DNA of 64,000 nt from Acinetobacter sichuanensis (GTDB taxonomy: Bacteria; Pseudomonadota; Gammaproteobacteria; Pseudomonadales; Moraxellaceae), in assembly GCF_003024515.2 (NCBI RefSeq), contig NZ_PYIX02000005.1, positions 106,096-170,095 of the forward strand. Reading direction: 5' to 3'. Both the position numbers and the translations under genes were made by a program. Shown here piece by piece: positions 55,571-64,000 of the stretch. Position 1 is the stretch's first letter; the number at the start of each line of letters is the position of its first letter. The notes under the pieces were generated by a model. It did not search any database and was not told the DNA's origin. It saw only the letters and a program-made list of their open reading frames with translations.

Positions 55571-57673
55571 TTAACACGCTTTGGAAACAGGTGTTATTGC
55601 AATGGGCATAGCAAGACGTGTTACGCGAGGGAAACCAAAAAGCATGCGTAGCTCACGAATGATTTGTGCAATTTGTTTACGATCTTTCACCACAATGTTA
55701 ACAAAAGTTTTGTCATCACGGCTTTGTACAGACTCAACACCTGTTTTTAATTTACGACATAAATAAATAAGTTCAGAAATCTGTTCATCACTGAGCACTA
55801 AATCAATACTTAAATATGCACTAAAGTTAATATCATCTTCAGTTTCTGAATTCCAATGCAAAGGCATAATATTTTCAGGATGCAAATGTTGTTCATGCAG
55901 TAAATTGTGACAACGTGCGCGATGCACAATTAAGCCACGACGTGAAATATGCCCTTGAATTGGGTCACCAAGAACAGGGTTACAACAATGTGCATATTTT
56001 ACATCAACGCCTTCTGTGCCTTGAATCAAACGTTGTGACGCATTATTTTCATCTTGGTCTTGCGCAAATAAATGGTTAGCAACCAGTTGTGGCAGTAAAT
56101 CACCAACAGCGATTTGTTCAAATAGTGCTTCTTTGGTGCTGACATGTCGCCATTGTAATAAATCAGCCCAATCAGACTCAGATAAATCTTTTACTGATAA
56201 ATTAAATAATTTTAAAGCACGATTTAAGGCTTGTTGCCCAACTAAACGTTGTTCTTCAATATCTTGATCTTTTAAAATATTTTGAATCGCGCGGCGTGCT
56301 TTTTGTGTATTGATGAAGCTTAGCCAATCAGGATTTGGCGTTGCTAATACATCGGTAATTACTTCAATGACTTGACCACTTTGTAGGGGAGTGGAAAGTG
56401 GTTTGATTTCACCATTAATTTTAGCACCTACAGCATGATTACCTAAAAACAAGCTTGCAGAATAGGCAAAATCTACGGCTGTTGCTCCCTGAGGAAGTTC
56501 ATGAAGTTGACCATGTGGTGTGTAGACCCAAATTTTCTCTTGATGTAAATAATCTAACAGATCATTAAAGGTCGTTTTAGCACAGTCACCATCCACTAAA
56601 ATATTTAAATTTTTCATGGAGGCTTGAATTGCTGAGCGGCAGGCTTGAGGCGCATTTTCACCCAAGACTACGCCAAAGCGAGCAGCTTTACGCATTAACT
56701 CGGTTTGAATGGTTAAAGATAATGTGGTTTTTTCACCTTTAAGGCGAATCATTAAGGATTGATTTCCACCAGGCAGTGGATAACGAATGTGATCTTCATA
56801 ATGCAGAACTTGGAAATTTTCACGTAAAGCTTCAACTAAACGGTCACAGTCAGCAATCGTTTTTAAAATAATTTCGAAGGCATGGCTATGGGTAAGTTCT
56901 TGTAAATCAATTTCATTTTTTACAAAGTGACGAAGTAATTCAATATTGTTATTTTTCTTTTTAATGCGACCTTCAATACTGTAAGTATGTAATAAGTCTG
57001 CAAGATTTTGTTCCCAAACAGTCTGATATTGACATCGTTCAGGTTTGGTTGATAGCAAAGATTCTTGCACATCATTATACATATCTAAATCAAGGTTTTG
57101 ATAACACAGATGCTCAAGGTTATCTGCCATTTCATTCATACCGACTAAACGTGCCATAGGTACAAAAACATCAAAGGTTTCTTGAGCAATACGAGCACGT
57201 TTATCAGGGCGTAGAGAGCCCAAAGTTGTCATATTATGATAACGGTCAGCAAGCTTAATAATAATGACACGTGGGTCTTGTAGAGTCGCTTGTAGAATTT
57301 TTCGAAATGAAGCGGCTTTATTGTATTCTTTATCACTAGAATGGCTGAGTTTAGTCACTCCATCTACAAGCTCAGCCACAATACGACCAAATTTATCAGT
57401 GATATCGTCTTTACTAAAATCAGTATCCTCAATGACGTCATGCAATAAGGCAGCCATCAATGTTTCTGCATCCATTCGCATGTGCGCTAAGATACAGCTC
57501 ACAGCAATAGGGTGCAAAATGTAGGGTTCACCACTTTTACGTGTTACGCCATCATGTGCAATATCTGCATAATCACATGCCGCAAGCACTTGCTCGACTT
57601 CGCTTGGTTTTAAGTAAGCGTCGATAATAATATTGAGCTGTCGCTTGGCTTGGCTGACCTCTTGGCCTGGCAT
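55571..57673 (-). CDS. spoT: SpoT-type (p)ppGpp hydrolase with degenerate synthetase domain
   Basis: 700 residues with the full RelA/SpoT layout: HD hydrolase (about 50-200; HPIAV, LLHDVIEDT, KLADRYHNMTTLGSL intact), synthetase region (about 235-350), TGS (about 390-450), helical, zinc-finger-like and ACT domains (to the C-terminus). In the synthetase part the conserved RxKDYIAxPKxNGYQSLHT is replaced by HYEDHIRYPLPGGNQSLMI and the VEVQIRT glutamate segment by LSLTIQT, with the DIYAFRV aspartate also lost. Hydrolase-only SpoT has been described for A. baumannii. Terminator separates it from rpoZ upstream. Confidence 0.93.
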   Translation of the reverse strand: MPGQEVSQAKRQLNIIIDAYLKPSEVEQVLAACDYADIAHDGVTRKSGEPYILHPIAVSCILAHMRMDAETLMAALLHDVIEDTDFSKDDITDKFGRIVAELVDGVTKLSHSSDKEYNKAASFRKILQATLQDPRVIIIKLADRYHNMTTLGSLRPDKRARIAQETFDVFVPMARLVGMNEMADNLEHLCYQNLDLDMYNDVQESLLSTKPERCQYQTVWEQNLADLLHTYSIEGRIKKKNNNIELLRHFVKNEIDLQELTHSHAFEIILKTIADCDRLVEALRENFQVLHYEDHIRYPLPGGNQSLMIRLKGEKTTLSLTIQTELMRKAARFGVVLGENAPQACRSAIQASMKNLNILVDGDCAKTTFNDLLDYLHQEKIWVYTPHGQLHELPQGATAVDFAYSASLFLGNHAVGAKINGEIKPLSTPLQSGQVIEVITDVLATPNPDWLSFINTQKARRAIQNILKDQDIEEQRLVGQQALNRALKLFNLSVKDLSESDWADLLQWRHVSTKEALFEQIAVGDLLPQLVANHLFAQDQDENNASQRLIQGTEGVDVKYAHCCNPVLGDPIQGHISRRGLIVHRARCHNLLHEQHLHPENIMPLHWNSETEDDINFSAYLSIDLVLSDEQISELIYLCRKLKTGVESVQSRDDKTFVNIVVKDRKQIAQIIRELRMLFGFPRVTRLAMPIAITPVSKAC

Positions 57674-57831
57674 AGAACACCTATTTTCCGAGTTACAAAA
57701 TTAAAAAAGATTTCACTAATGCCCTAATGAAAAGCATATTGAATGAATTGTCAATTTTAAAATTAAAAAGTATCTATTTTTTTAACAAATATTTTGAATT
57801 TTGTCGATTGATTATCTAAATAAATTGCAAT

Positions 57832-57862
57832 AAAAAAGCCTAGTAAATACTAGGCTTTTTAA
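57832..57862 (-). terminator. Terminator after rpoZ
   Basis: The stem AAAAAGCCTAGTA/TACTAGGCTTTTT lies between rpoZ and spoT on the minus strand. Confidence 0.88.
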
Positions 57863-57873
57863 GAAAGTTCAAC

Positions 57874-58155
57874 TTATTGAAAAGAAAAACCGTCCAAATT
57901 TAAATTGTTTACTGAAAGCGCAAGGTCAAGACTTGAAGTTTGGTAATCTTGATCACGTTGTTTCAAGATATCTTTGGTTACATGACCGACTGCAATTTCA
58001 CGTAGTGCAACAACAGTTGGTTTATCATTGTCCCACTCTACAGTTGGTTCAATGCCTTGACGTGCCAATTGACGCGCGCGTTTGCTTGCCACTAGTACAA
58101 GCTCAAAGCGGTTGTCTACATGGTCTAAACAATCTTCAACGGTTACGCGTGCCAT
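57874..58155 (-). CDS. rpoZ: RNA polymerase omega subunit
   Basis: 93 residues. [20 protein letters not shown] and ASKRARQL match omega, which stabilises beta-prime and forms part of the ppGpp site 1 in gammaproteobacteria. Order gmk-rpoZ-spoT on one strand is conserved from E. coli. Confidence 0.95.
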   Translation of the reverse strand: MARVTVEDCLDHVDNRFELVLVASKRARQLARQGIEPTVEWDNDKPTVVALREIAVGHVTKDILKQRDQDYQTSSLDLALSVNNLNLDGFSFQ

Positions 58156-58227
58156 AAGAGTTCTCGTATGAATGTAAATTTTTAAATAGACTGTGCAGTA
58201 TAAAATGCTTTAACTTTATACTCAAGT

Positions 58228-58863
58228 TTAATCATCGCTTCCTTTGTCTTGAGGCGTAATTAATTTTTGAATTAAAAGTTGATGTCTGTTTGCTTGTTGG
58301 CTGAGTTTTAAGCGATTTGCATTAATCACAGATTCTAAGTCATGCAATGCTTTATTAAAATCATCATTAATAATGATATAGTCAAAATTGACATATTGTT
58401 GCATGTCTTCAACAGCACAACTTAAACGATGTTCAATCACTTCAACAGAATCTGTACCACGATTTGATAAGCGTTGGCGTAAATCAAACTGGGTAGGTGG
58501 TAAAATAAAGATTTGTTTAGATTCAGGGAAAAGTTTGCGAACTTGTTCAGCGCCTTGCCAATCAATTTCGAGTAAAACATCATGTCCTTTCGCTAATTGT
58601 TCTCTTACAGTACTTTGTGAAGTACCATAATAATTACCAAAAACCTCAGCAAATTCAATGAATCCACCTTGATTCACTTGTTCAAGAAAAATTTCTTTTG
58701 TGGTGAAATGATAGTGAACGCCTTCAAGTTCACCAACACGTTGACCACGTGTAGTATGAGAAACAGAAACATGTAAATTACTTACACGTTCTAGCAGGGC
58801 TTTAACGAGAGATGTTTTGCCTGTTCCTGATGCAGCAGAAACGACAAACAATAGACCCGACAT
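58228..58863 (-). CDS. gmk: Guanylate kinase
   Basis: Phosphorylates GMP to GDP; 211 residues from the ATG at 58863 (an upstream in-frame ATG would add 19 non-family residues). P-loop SAASGTGKTSLV, the GMP-binding GVHYHF and EFAEVFGNYYGT, and VLLEIDWQGAEQVR are present. GDP/GTP pool enzyme, suitably next to spoT and rpoZ, since ppGpp inhibits it in many bacteria. Confidence 0.94.
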   Translation of the reverse strand: MSGLLFVVSAASGTGKTSLVKALLERVSNLHVSVSHTTRGQRVGELEGVHYHFTTKEIFLEQVNQGGFIEFAEVFGNYYGTSQSTVREQLAKGHDVLLEIDWQGAEQVRKLFPESKQIFILPPTQFDLRQRLSNRGTDSVEVIEHRLSCAVEDMQQYVNFDYIIINDDFNKALHDLESVINANRLKLSQQANRHQLLIQKLITPQDKGSDD

Positions 58864-58985
58864 GATATTTTTCCTGATATGATAAAATATCTTCTCTATT
58901 TTAGAGTAGAGTGCGAACAAACAAAATAGCTTTTATAGATTGTTTGTCATTTTCTAAATAAATTTAAGTGAGCCTTGAGGGTGTT

Positions 58986-59936
58986 ATGAAAATTGTATTG
59001 GCTAATCCACGTGGTTTTTGTGCAGGCGTAGACCGTGCAATTGCAATCGTCAATCGCGCACTTGAGTGTTTTAATCCTCCCATTTATGTTCGTCATGAAG
59101 TGGTACATAATAAATTTGTAGTTGATGATTTACGTCAACGTGGTGCAATTTTTGTTGATGAGCTTGATGAAGTGCCTGATGATAATATTGTAATTTTTAG
59201 CGCGCATGGTGTTTCAAAACAAGTACAACAAGAAGCTGAACGTCGTGGCTTAAAAGTATTTGATGCTACTTGTCCTTTGGTTACTAAAGTTCATATTGAA
59301 GTGACCAAATATGCTCGTGAGGGCATCGAAGCCATTTTAATTGGACATGAAGGTCATCCAGAAGTTGAAGGTACAATGGGGCAATATGACACTAAAAATG
59401 GTGGTCAAATTTATTTAGTTGAAGATGAAGAAGATGTTGATTCTTTAAAAATTAATGATATTGAAAAGGTTGCTTTTGTCACACAAACAACGTTGTCCAT
59501 TGATGATACAGCGAAAGTTATTGATGCTTTGCGTCAGAAGTTTCCAAAGATTCAGGGACCGCGTAAAGACGATATTTGTTATGCAACTCAAAATCGTCAA
59601 GATGCAGTGAGAGATTTAGCAACGCAATGTGACATTGTTCTTGTTGTAGGGTCACCAAACTCATCAAACTCTAATCGTTTACGTGAGTTAGCAGAACGTA
59701 TGGGTAAACATGCGTATTTAGTTGACAATGCAGATGAATTACAAAAAGAATGGTTTACGGATGTTGAAAAAATTGGTGTAACCGCAGGGGCATCTGCACC
59801 AGAGATTCTAATTAAGCAAGTGATACAGCGTTTACAGGATTGGGGAGCAGAAGCACCACAAGAATTAGATGGACGTGAAGAAAATATAACTTTTAGCTTA
59901 CCTAAAGAATTAAGAATACAAGTCACGCAAGCTTAA
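58986..59936 (+). CDS. ispH: 4-hydroxy-3-methylbut-2-enyl diphosphate reductase
   Basis: The last enzyme of the MEP isoprenoid route, a [4Fe-4S] protein of 316 residues. Cysteine ligands lie in [13 protein letters not shown] (near 12), [10 protein letters not shown] (near 96) and the third in [11 protein letters not shown] (near 197). The ATG at 58986 after TTGAGGG is the start. Transcribed opposite to gmk; a terminator follows. Confidence 0.95.
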   Translation: MKIVLANPRGFCAGVDRAIAIVNRALECFNPPIYVRHEVVHNKFVVDDLRQRGAIFVDELDEVPDDNIVIFSAHGVSKQVQQEAERRGLKVFDATCPLVTKVHIEVTKYAREGIEAILIGHEGHPEVEGTMGQYDTKNGGQIYLVEDEEDVDSLKINDIEKVAFVTQTTLSIDDTAKVIDALRQKFPKIQGPRKDDICYATQNRQDAVRDLATQCDIVLVVGSPNSSNSNRLRELAERMGKHAYLVDNADELQKEWFTDVEKIGVTAGASAPEILIKQVIQRLQDWGAEAPQELDGREENITFSLPKELRIQVTQA

Positions 59937-59956
59937 ATATTTCTTAACATTTTATG

Positions 59957-59988
59957 CCGATAACTGTTAATCAGTTATCGGTTTTTTT
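59957..59988 (+). terminator. Terminator of ispH
   Basis: The stem CCGATAACTG/CAGTTATCGG has a five-base loop and is followed by T7. Confidence 0.9.
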
Positions 59989-60069
59989 ATGCCTCTTATC
60001 TACTATGTATTGGTTTTGTATAAATTGTTAATAGAATATTAATAAATAGGTTTTGTTTTAGGAACCAAA

Positions 60070-60510
60070 ATGAATAAAAAAAATAGGGGCTTCACACTGA
60101 TTGAACTCATGGTGACGATTGCAGTTTTTGGAGTTATTGCCGCCATGGCAGCTCCGTCTTTTATCAATACCATTAACCAGCGACAACTAGATACTGCATT
60201 TAGGGAACTTTCTATCGCAATGATAAATGCAAGAAGTCAGGCAGTTAATATAAGACAAGAGGTGGAGTTAAACCTTAATTCTACTGCTGCGAATACAGAA
60301 ACTGTGCTGAATTGGAGATCTAAGACAAGCAATGTCGTCCTAGAAAATGGGAGTGTAACGAATATTGTTTTTGAACCAATGGGAAACGTGAAAAGTTTTA
60401 ATCAGACTACGATGGTTTTTTCTATTTGTCATTCAGATTTGGGGATTTCTAGGCGTTTACAACTGAGTCGTTTGGGAACGATTACTATACTTGCTGAGGG
60501 GACATGTTGA
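60070..60510 (+). CDS. fimU: Type IV minor pilin FimU/FimT (GspH domain)
   Basis: 146 residues. Leader MNKKNRG precedes FTLIELMVTIAVFGVIAAMAAP; E+5 is present. GspH-like head with NARSQAVNIRQEVELNLN and a C-terminal cysteine pair (SICHSDL...GTC). First of the minor pilin operon; with PilV, PilW and PilX it primes the pilus and forms its tip. The ribosome site AGGAACC precedes the ATG. Confidence 0.88.
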   Translation: MNKKNRGFTLIELMVTIAVFGVIAAMAAPSFINTINQRQLDTAFRELSIAMINARSQAVNIRQEVELNLNSTAANTETVLNWRSKTSNVVLENGSVTNIVFEPMGNVKSFNQTTMVFSICHSDLGISRRLQLSRLGTITILAEGTC

Positions 60511-61049
60511 TGAACTTACAAATACAAAAAGGGGCAGGGTTAATTGAAGTAATGGTCGCTTTATTTATTTTGGTTATTGCTGTTTTGGGTTTTGTCGCAT
60601 TGCAAGTTAGAGCTATTGAAGCTTCTCAAGATTCAGTTTTTAAAACCCAAGCTGTACATTTCATGCAATCGTTATCAGAAAGTATTCGTGTAAACAATAC
60701 AGCTAAAGCAAATTATGCAACTAATATAAATACTTATCTTTTGGCATCTTCAAAGCCAACAGCAACAATTAATTGTAATACTACAGTTTGTACGCCAGCA
60801 CAGCTTGCAACTTTTGAATCTTATGCAATAGCTCGACAAGCGGCAATACAAGGTTTGAGTCTTGGTGTGGCAATTTGCCCAGGAATTTCTGCAAGTACAC
60901 CTGTAGCAGATAAACGATTATGTATTTTTAGTGTTTGGAACAATACATCGCTGACTGGAACTGTAGCAAGCTTAAACGTAGCAAACTGTATGAGTAATAC
61001 AGGTATATATGTTGCTTCTTCAAACTGTTTGATGATGGAGAGCTATTAA
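60510..61049 (+). CDS. pilV: Type IV minor pilin PilV
   Basis: About 179 residues from the ATG at 60510, which has GAGGGG at good spacing and shares one base with the fimU stop. The leader ends QKG before AGLIEVMVALFILVIAVLGFVALQ; Glu at +5 is kept. Disulfide-capable cysteines follow in the head. Function with FimU/PilW/PilX at the pilus tip; the gene order is that of Pseudomonas fimU-pilV-pilW-pilX. Confidence 0.88.
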   Translation: MNLQIQKGAGLIEVMVALFILVIAVLGFVALQVRAIEASQDSVFKTQAVHFMQSLSESIRVNNTAKANYATNINTYLLASSKPTATINCNTTVCTPAQLATFESYAIARQAAIQGLSLGVAICPGISASTPVADKRLCIFSVWNNTSLTGTVASLNVANCMSNTGIYVASSNCLMMESY

Positions 61050-62009
61050 ATGATAACTAAAAAACAAAAAGGTTTTACACTAATTGAGTTGATGATTGGT
61101 ATTGCATTAGGTTTATTAATTGTAGCGGCTGGTTTAGCTATTTTTTTAAACAGTTTGAAAAACTCTCGCTTACAAGAAGGAGTTTCACAAGTTCAGGATG
61201 GGGGGATTTTTGGTTTAGATTATATAGCTAGTCAAGTGAGATTGGCTAATTATGGTAATGTTGAAAATCGCAGTTTAAATGACCAAACTCCAATGGGTGG
61301 AATTGTTCTGACAACAGGACTGCCAACTCAAACGAATATTAATTTAGCTATGGGAGATGCAAATGCTACGACTGCTTTTGCAAATACTATTGTAACGAGA
61401 TCTAGTGGTTTAAGTAATGTAAATTTAGCCAGTGATCAGTTAACAATACAATTTATTGCACCAACAGATATGCAAAATTGCGTAGGCGAAAATGTTCAAA
61501 AAGGGGATCGAGTTGTACAAAGATATTTTTTACGTGCAGAAAATAATAAAACTAACCATGATACAAATATTACAAGCTTAGGTTTAGCATGTGTAGCAAA
61601 TTCACCTTTAAATAATCCAAATTCAAATCCTAGGTTTTTAACACGATTTGCGCCGAATATTACTGGTGAAATTATTATTCCTAATGTTGATTATTTTGGT
61701 TTTTTATTAGGCGCACGTACAGGCAACAATTATCGTTATTATACAGTAGATGAATATACAGCAGCAGTGACTGCAGCAAGAAATGCAATTCCTGCTCAGG
61801 AAGTTCCTTCGATTGAAATGATTAAAATGGCTGTTTTAATTCGGTCACAAAATGAAGTTAGAACAGCACCTATTACATTATCTACATATGAAATTTTAGG
61901 AAGAACAGTCACTTTAAATACACCAGCTACAACAGGTGTAACGAATAAATTTGTACGCAATGTATATGTTACTACAATTGCTTTGCGTAATGCTTTGGGA
62001 GATAAATGA
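61050..62009 (+). CDS. pilW: Type IV minor pilin PilW
   Basis: 319 residues with leader KKQKG and [24 protein letters not shown]. The head is large and variable; DYIASQVRLANYGN after the helix is typical of PilW. Starts directly after the pilV stop. Stop overlaps the pilX start (ATGA). Confidence 0.9.
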   Translation: MITKKQKGFTLIELMIGIALGLLIVAAGLAIFLNSLKNSRLQEGVSQVQDGGIFGLDYIASQVRLANYGNVENRSLNDQTPMGGIVLTTGLPTQTNINLAMGDANATTAFANTIVTRSSGLSNVNLASDQLTIQFIAPTDMQNCVGENVQKGDRVVQRYFLRAENNKTNHDTNITSLGLACVANSPLNNPNSNPRFLTRFAPNITGEIIIPNVDYFGFLLGARTGNNYRYYTVDEYTAAVTAARNAIPAQEVPSIEMIKMAVLIRSQNEVRTAPITLSTYEILGRTVTLNTPATTGVTNKFVRNVYVTTIALRNALGDK

Positions 62010-62818
62010 TGAAAATTACCCAATCATTAGCACAACAAAAAGGTATGACACTTATTACAATTTTGATTATTTTACTTTTAGTCACAGGAATCGGTGCATT
62101 GGCAGTAAAGTATTCTGTAATGAATCTAAGAATAGCAAGTAATAGTCAAGTGCGTCAATTAATGACTCAGTCAGCAGATTTACCTTTATATATTATTCGT
62201 AATAAGTCACCTATAGAGTTACGACGTTTAGATAATGTCGTTGGTTTAGTCATTAATAATAATTTACCAGATCGAGAATATGTATTTTGTTATCGCCCTC
62301 AATCACAGAAAAATTTTGCACCTATCAATAATGTTGCAGAGATTTCACCTTATAGCACTACAGGAACAGCGATCACGAGTGATGTTATGCGCTTAATATC
62401 AGGTACTAATAATACTTTTTGTGATTTAAATGCTGATTTTGGAAGTGCACGAGCAGGTGTAGTAACTCAAGTAGCAGTGTCATTAATTACTGATAGTGCT
62501 GGTGATACAGAAAAAGGTGAATATTTACCTGAAGGGACAGATTCAAGTGGGGCAGCTCATTTAGGGGCAAAACTTACAGGGAGTCAACGTATAAGGGTTA
62601 CTACAACCGCAATGTTACCTGCATATTCGACAGCCTCAATCAGCACGGTCCAAAGTGAATGTTTAAGTACATCAAAACCAAGATTAAATGACAATACTGA
62701 GCATCCAACATTAAGAACTTTAAAAGATTGTATATCAGATTATGGAATTCCTGTGGTCGCGCAAACGCAAGAATTTACATTAGCAAATACACTGATTGAA
62801 GAAGCTAAACCTGATTAA
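62006..62818 (+). CDS. pilX: Type IV minor pilin PilX
   Basis: 270 residues. Leader ending QQKG, then MTLITILIILLLVTGIGALAVKYS. The residue at +5 is Thr, not Glu, as in PilX/GspK-type subunits that sit at the tip and need no E+5 to neutralise a preceding subunit. Large head domain with few cysteines. Position fits pilX. Confidence 0.88.
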   Translation: MMKITQSLAQQKGMTLITILIILLLVTGIGALAVKYSVMNLRIASNSQVRQLMTQSADLPLYIIRNKSPIELRRLDNVVGLVINNNLPDREYVFCYRPQSQKNFAPINNVAEISPYSTTGTAITSDVMRLISGTNNTFCDLNADFGSARAGVVTQVAVSLITDSAGDTEKGEYLPEGTDSSGAAHLGAKLTGSQRIRVTTTAMLPAYSTASISTVQSECLSTSKPRLNDNTEHPTLRTLKDCISDYGIPVVAQTQEFTLANTLIEEAKPD

Positions 62819-62871
62819 ACCTAATTTTAATTCAACTTATTTTCTCAATAATCGTAAGATGGAGAATGAAA

Positions 62872-64000
62872 ATGAAAAGAACATATTTAAGCCACTTATT
62901 AAAAGCGATGATGAGTAGTGGTATTTTATTTACAGCCCCGTCTTTACTGCAAGTACAAGCATCAGATTTACAGATTTACGCAGGTCCTGGTACAGCAGGG
63001 CAAAAAACATTAATTATGATGCTAGACCGTTCAGGAAGTATGGGGGTGATTCGAGATAATGCTGCAAACCATTCCATTGTTGCGGATTATCCAGACTTAT
63101 TTACCTATCAAACTTGTAGTAGTGGTTTGGATGAGAATGGTAATTCTGTAAATCGAACCAAGTTTAGTACAGAAACAAAAACCGACCTAATTTTTCCTGA
63201 TATCTCATATAAACGTATTTACTGTAAGAAGAATGGTAATCCAAAACTCTATTCTGATCGGATGACACGTTTAAAAGATGGGATGTTTGACTTATTAAAT
63301 AGTACAGATCCCAAATTAGAAAAAGTCTATATTGGCTTGGGATATTACTCTGCGGAAGATGATGTATCAGGAGTAATTAAAGTTCCAGCAAAAGAACTAG
63401 GGGCTATTAACTCAAACCACCGTAAAGATTTGAAAAAAGCGATTGCTGCATTATCTGCAGGTTCGTCAACACCAACTTCACATGCTTATGCTGAAGCTGC
63501 TGCTTATTTATTAGGTACAACAACGACAAATCCAGTCTACAATTTTGTAAATAAGCCCTTAATTGAAGCTTGGTATTCAGCATCAAATAATTCTTATACT
63601 GCTTATAGATTGTGTGATAAAGCTGAAGGTGAAACATGTCTAAGTAGTTGGGGGGCATTTGTATATCAGCCAGTACCTGCAGGATATACTTATTTAAAAG
63701 CATATAGTGAGGGAGGATGGAATAAAAGACTTTATCAAAAAAATCAAGGCACTAGTGATATTATTAGCGCTGCCACTGATTCTGGTTTTGCAAAGTCTAT
63801 CAGTACGAGTAAAAATGCTGGACAGACTGTTTACAATAGTCCTTTACCAACAACAGCTGCGACGTGTGATGGGCAGGGGGTATATATTTTATCTGATGGG
63901 CAGCCGAATAATACAAATGATGCTCGTTCAAATGCAATTATGGCAAAAGCATTAAATCAAACGTCTTTTTCATGTGATGTATCTAATGGTTTAACAAATA
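62872..64000 (+). CDS. pilY1: PilY1, pilus tip adhesin/mechanosensor (3' end beyond window)
   Basis: The frame is open from the ATG at 62872 (GGAG seven bases upstream) to the window end, 376 codons so far. Signal peptide MKRTYLSHLLKAMMSSGILF to about QVQA. The von Willebrand A domain starts at about residue 45 with an intact MIDAS motif DRSGS (LMMLDRSGSMGVIRD) and continues with the later acidic ISDG-type turn (YILSDGQPNN). The C-terminal calcium-binding beta-propeller expected in PilY1 lies beyond the window. Last visible gene of the minor pilin operon; PilY1 acts at the pilus tip with the minor pilins. Confidence 0.92.
   Translation, partial: MKRTYLSHLLKAMMSSGILFTAPSLLQVQASDLQIYAGPGTAGQKTLIMMLDRSGSMGVIRDNAANHSIVADYPDLFTYQTCSSGLDENGNSVNRTKFSTETKTDLIFPDISYKRIYCKKNGNPKLYSDRMTRLKDGMFDLLNSTDPKLEKVYIGLGYYSAEDDVSGVIKVPAKELGAINSNHRKDLKKAIAALSAGSSTPTSHAYAEAAAYLLGTTTTNPVYNFVNKPLIEAWYSASNNSYTAYRLCDKAEGETCLSSWGAFVYQPVPAGYTYLKAYSEGGWNKRLYQKNQGTSDIISAATDSGFAKSISTSKNAGQTVYNSPLPTTAATCDGQGVYILSDGQPNNTNDARSNAIMAKALNQTSFSCDVSNGLTN

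Noticed and set aside
62006..62818. Missing Glu at +5 in PilX as a sign of a broken pilin
   Set aside because: Tip subunits of the PilX/GspK type commonly lack this residue.

Overview
The window is a 64 kb stretch of a chromosome from an Acinetobacter-like gammaproteobacterium (Moraxellaceae). The evidence is the AT-rich composition, the gene content and gene order (tpiA-secG-tRNA-Leu-initiator tRNAs-rimP-nusA-infB-rbfA; pilBCD-coaE; a dcw cluster that stops after mraY; paired sulfate-binding proteins; a pilA-tfpZ-pglL pilin cassette), and protein wording typical of the genus. The species cannot be fixed from the sequence alone. Almost all of it is core chromosome. I see no prophage, insertion sequence, CRISPR array or plasmid gene.

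Layout. 1-8.9 kb: the end of ettA, two Sel1-repeat genes, a CDF zinc exporter, a zinc-ribbon membrane protein, tRNA-Glu beside gltX, and two tandem sulfate-binding proteins. 9.1-16.3 kb: cell-wall and division operon rsmH-ftsL-ftsI-murE-murF-mraY. 16.3-27.8 kb: mixed metabolic and transport genes (rlmA-like, ychJ-like, TRIC-type channel, niaP-like, parC, fadD, MAPEG, ppa, ruvX-yqgE). 28.1-31.6 kb: a four-gene envelope operon including YcfL and LpoB lipoproteins. 31.7-36.4 kb: recN, ppnP, rlmB, an EamA transporter and coaE. 36.4-40.3 kb: type IV pilus assembly genes pilB-pilC-pilD. 40.7-48 kb: tpiA, secG, five tRNAs (four of them initiator tRNAs) and the translation operon rimP-nusA-infB-rbfA. 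48-50.7 kb: a probable gene relic, lemA and two TPM-domain genes. 50.9-53.9 kb: major pilin, pilin accessory protein and O-oligosaccharyltransferase. 54-55 kb: bacterioferritin and its ferredoxin. 55.1-59.9 kb: ridA, spoT, rpoZ, gmk, ispH. 60-64 kb: minor pilins fimU-pilV-pilW-pilX and the start of pilY1, cut by the window end.

Three separate pilus blocks (pilBCD; pilA-tfpZ-pglL; fimU-pilVWX-pilY1) supply much of one type IV pilus: the assembly ATPase, platform protein, peptidase, pilin, pilin glycosylation and the tip/priming complex. The translation block pairs initiator tRNA genes with initiation factor 2.

The most notable residue-level observations are a tyrosine at the quinolone-resistance position of ParC (residue 84), a bacterioferritin that keeps its haem methionine but has lost four of six ferroxidase ligands, a SpoT whose synthetase half is degenerate while its hydrolase half is intact, and a pilin whose two disulfide loops carry Ala/Pro/Ser/Thr-rich segments next to a glycan ligase gene. 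I did not find a convincing wholly new multi-gene system. The candidates for something undescribed are a palindromic site, a leader ORF overlapping fadD, and a frameshifted relic.
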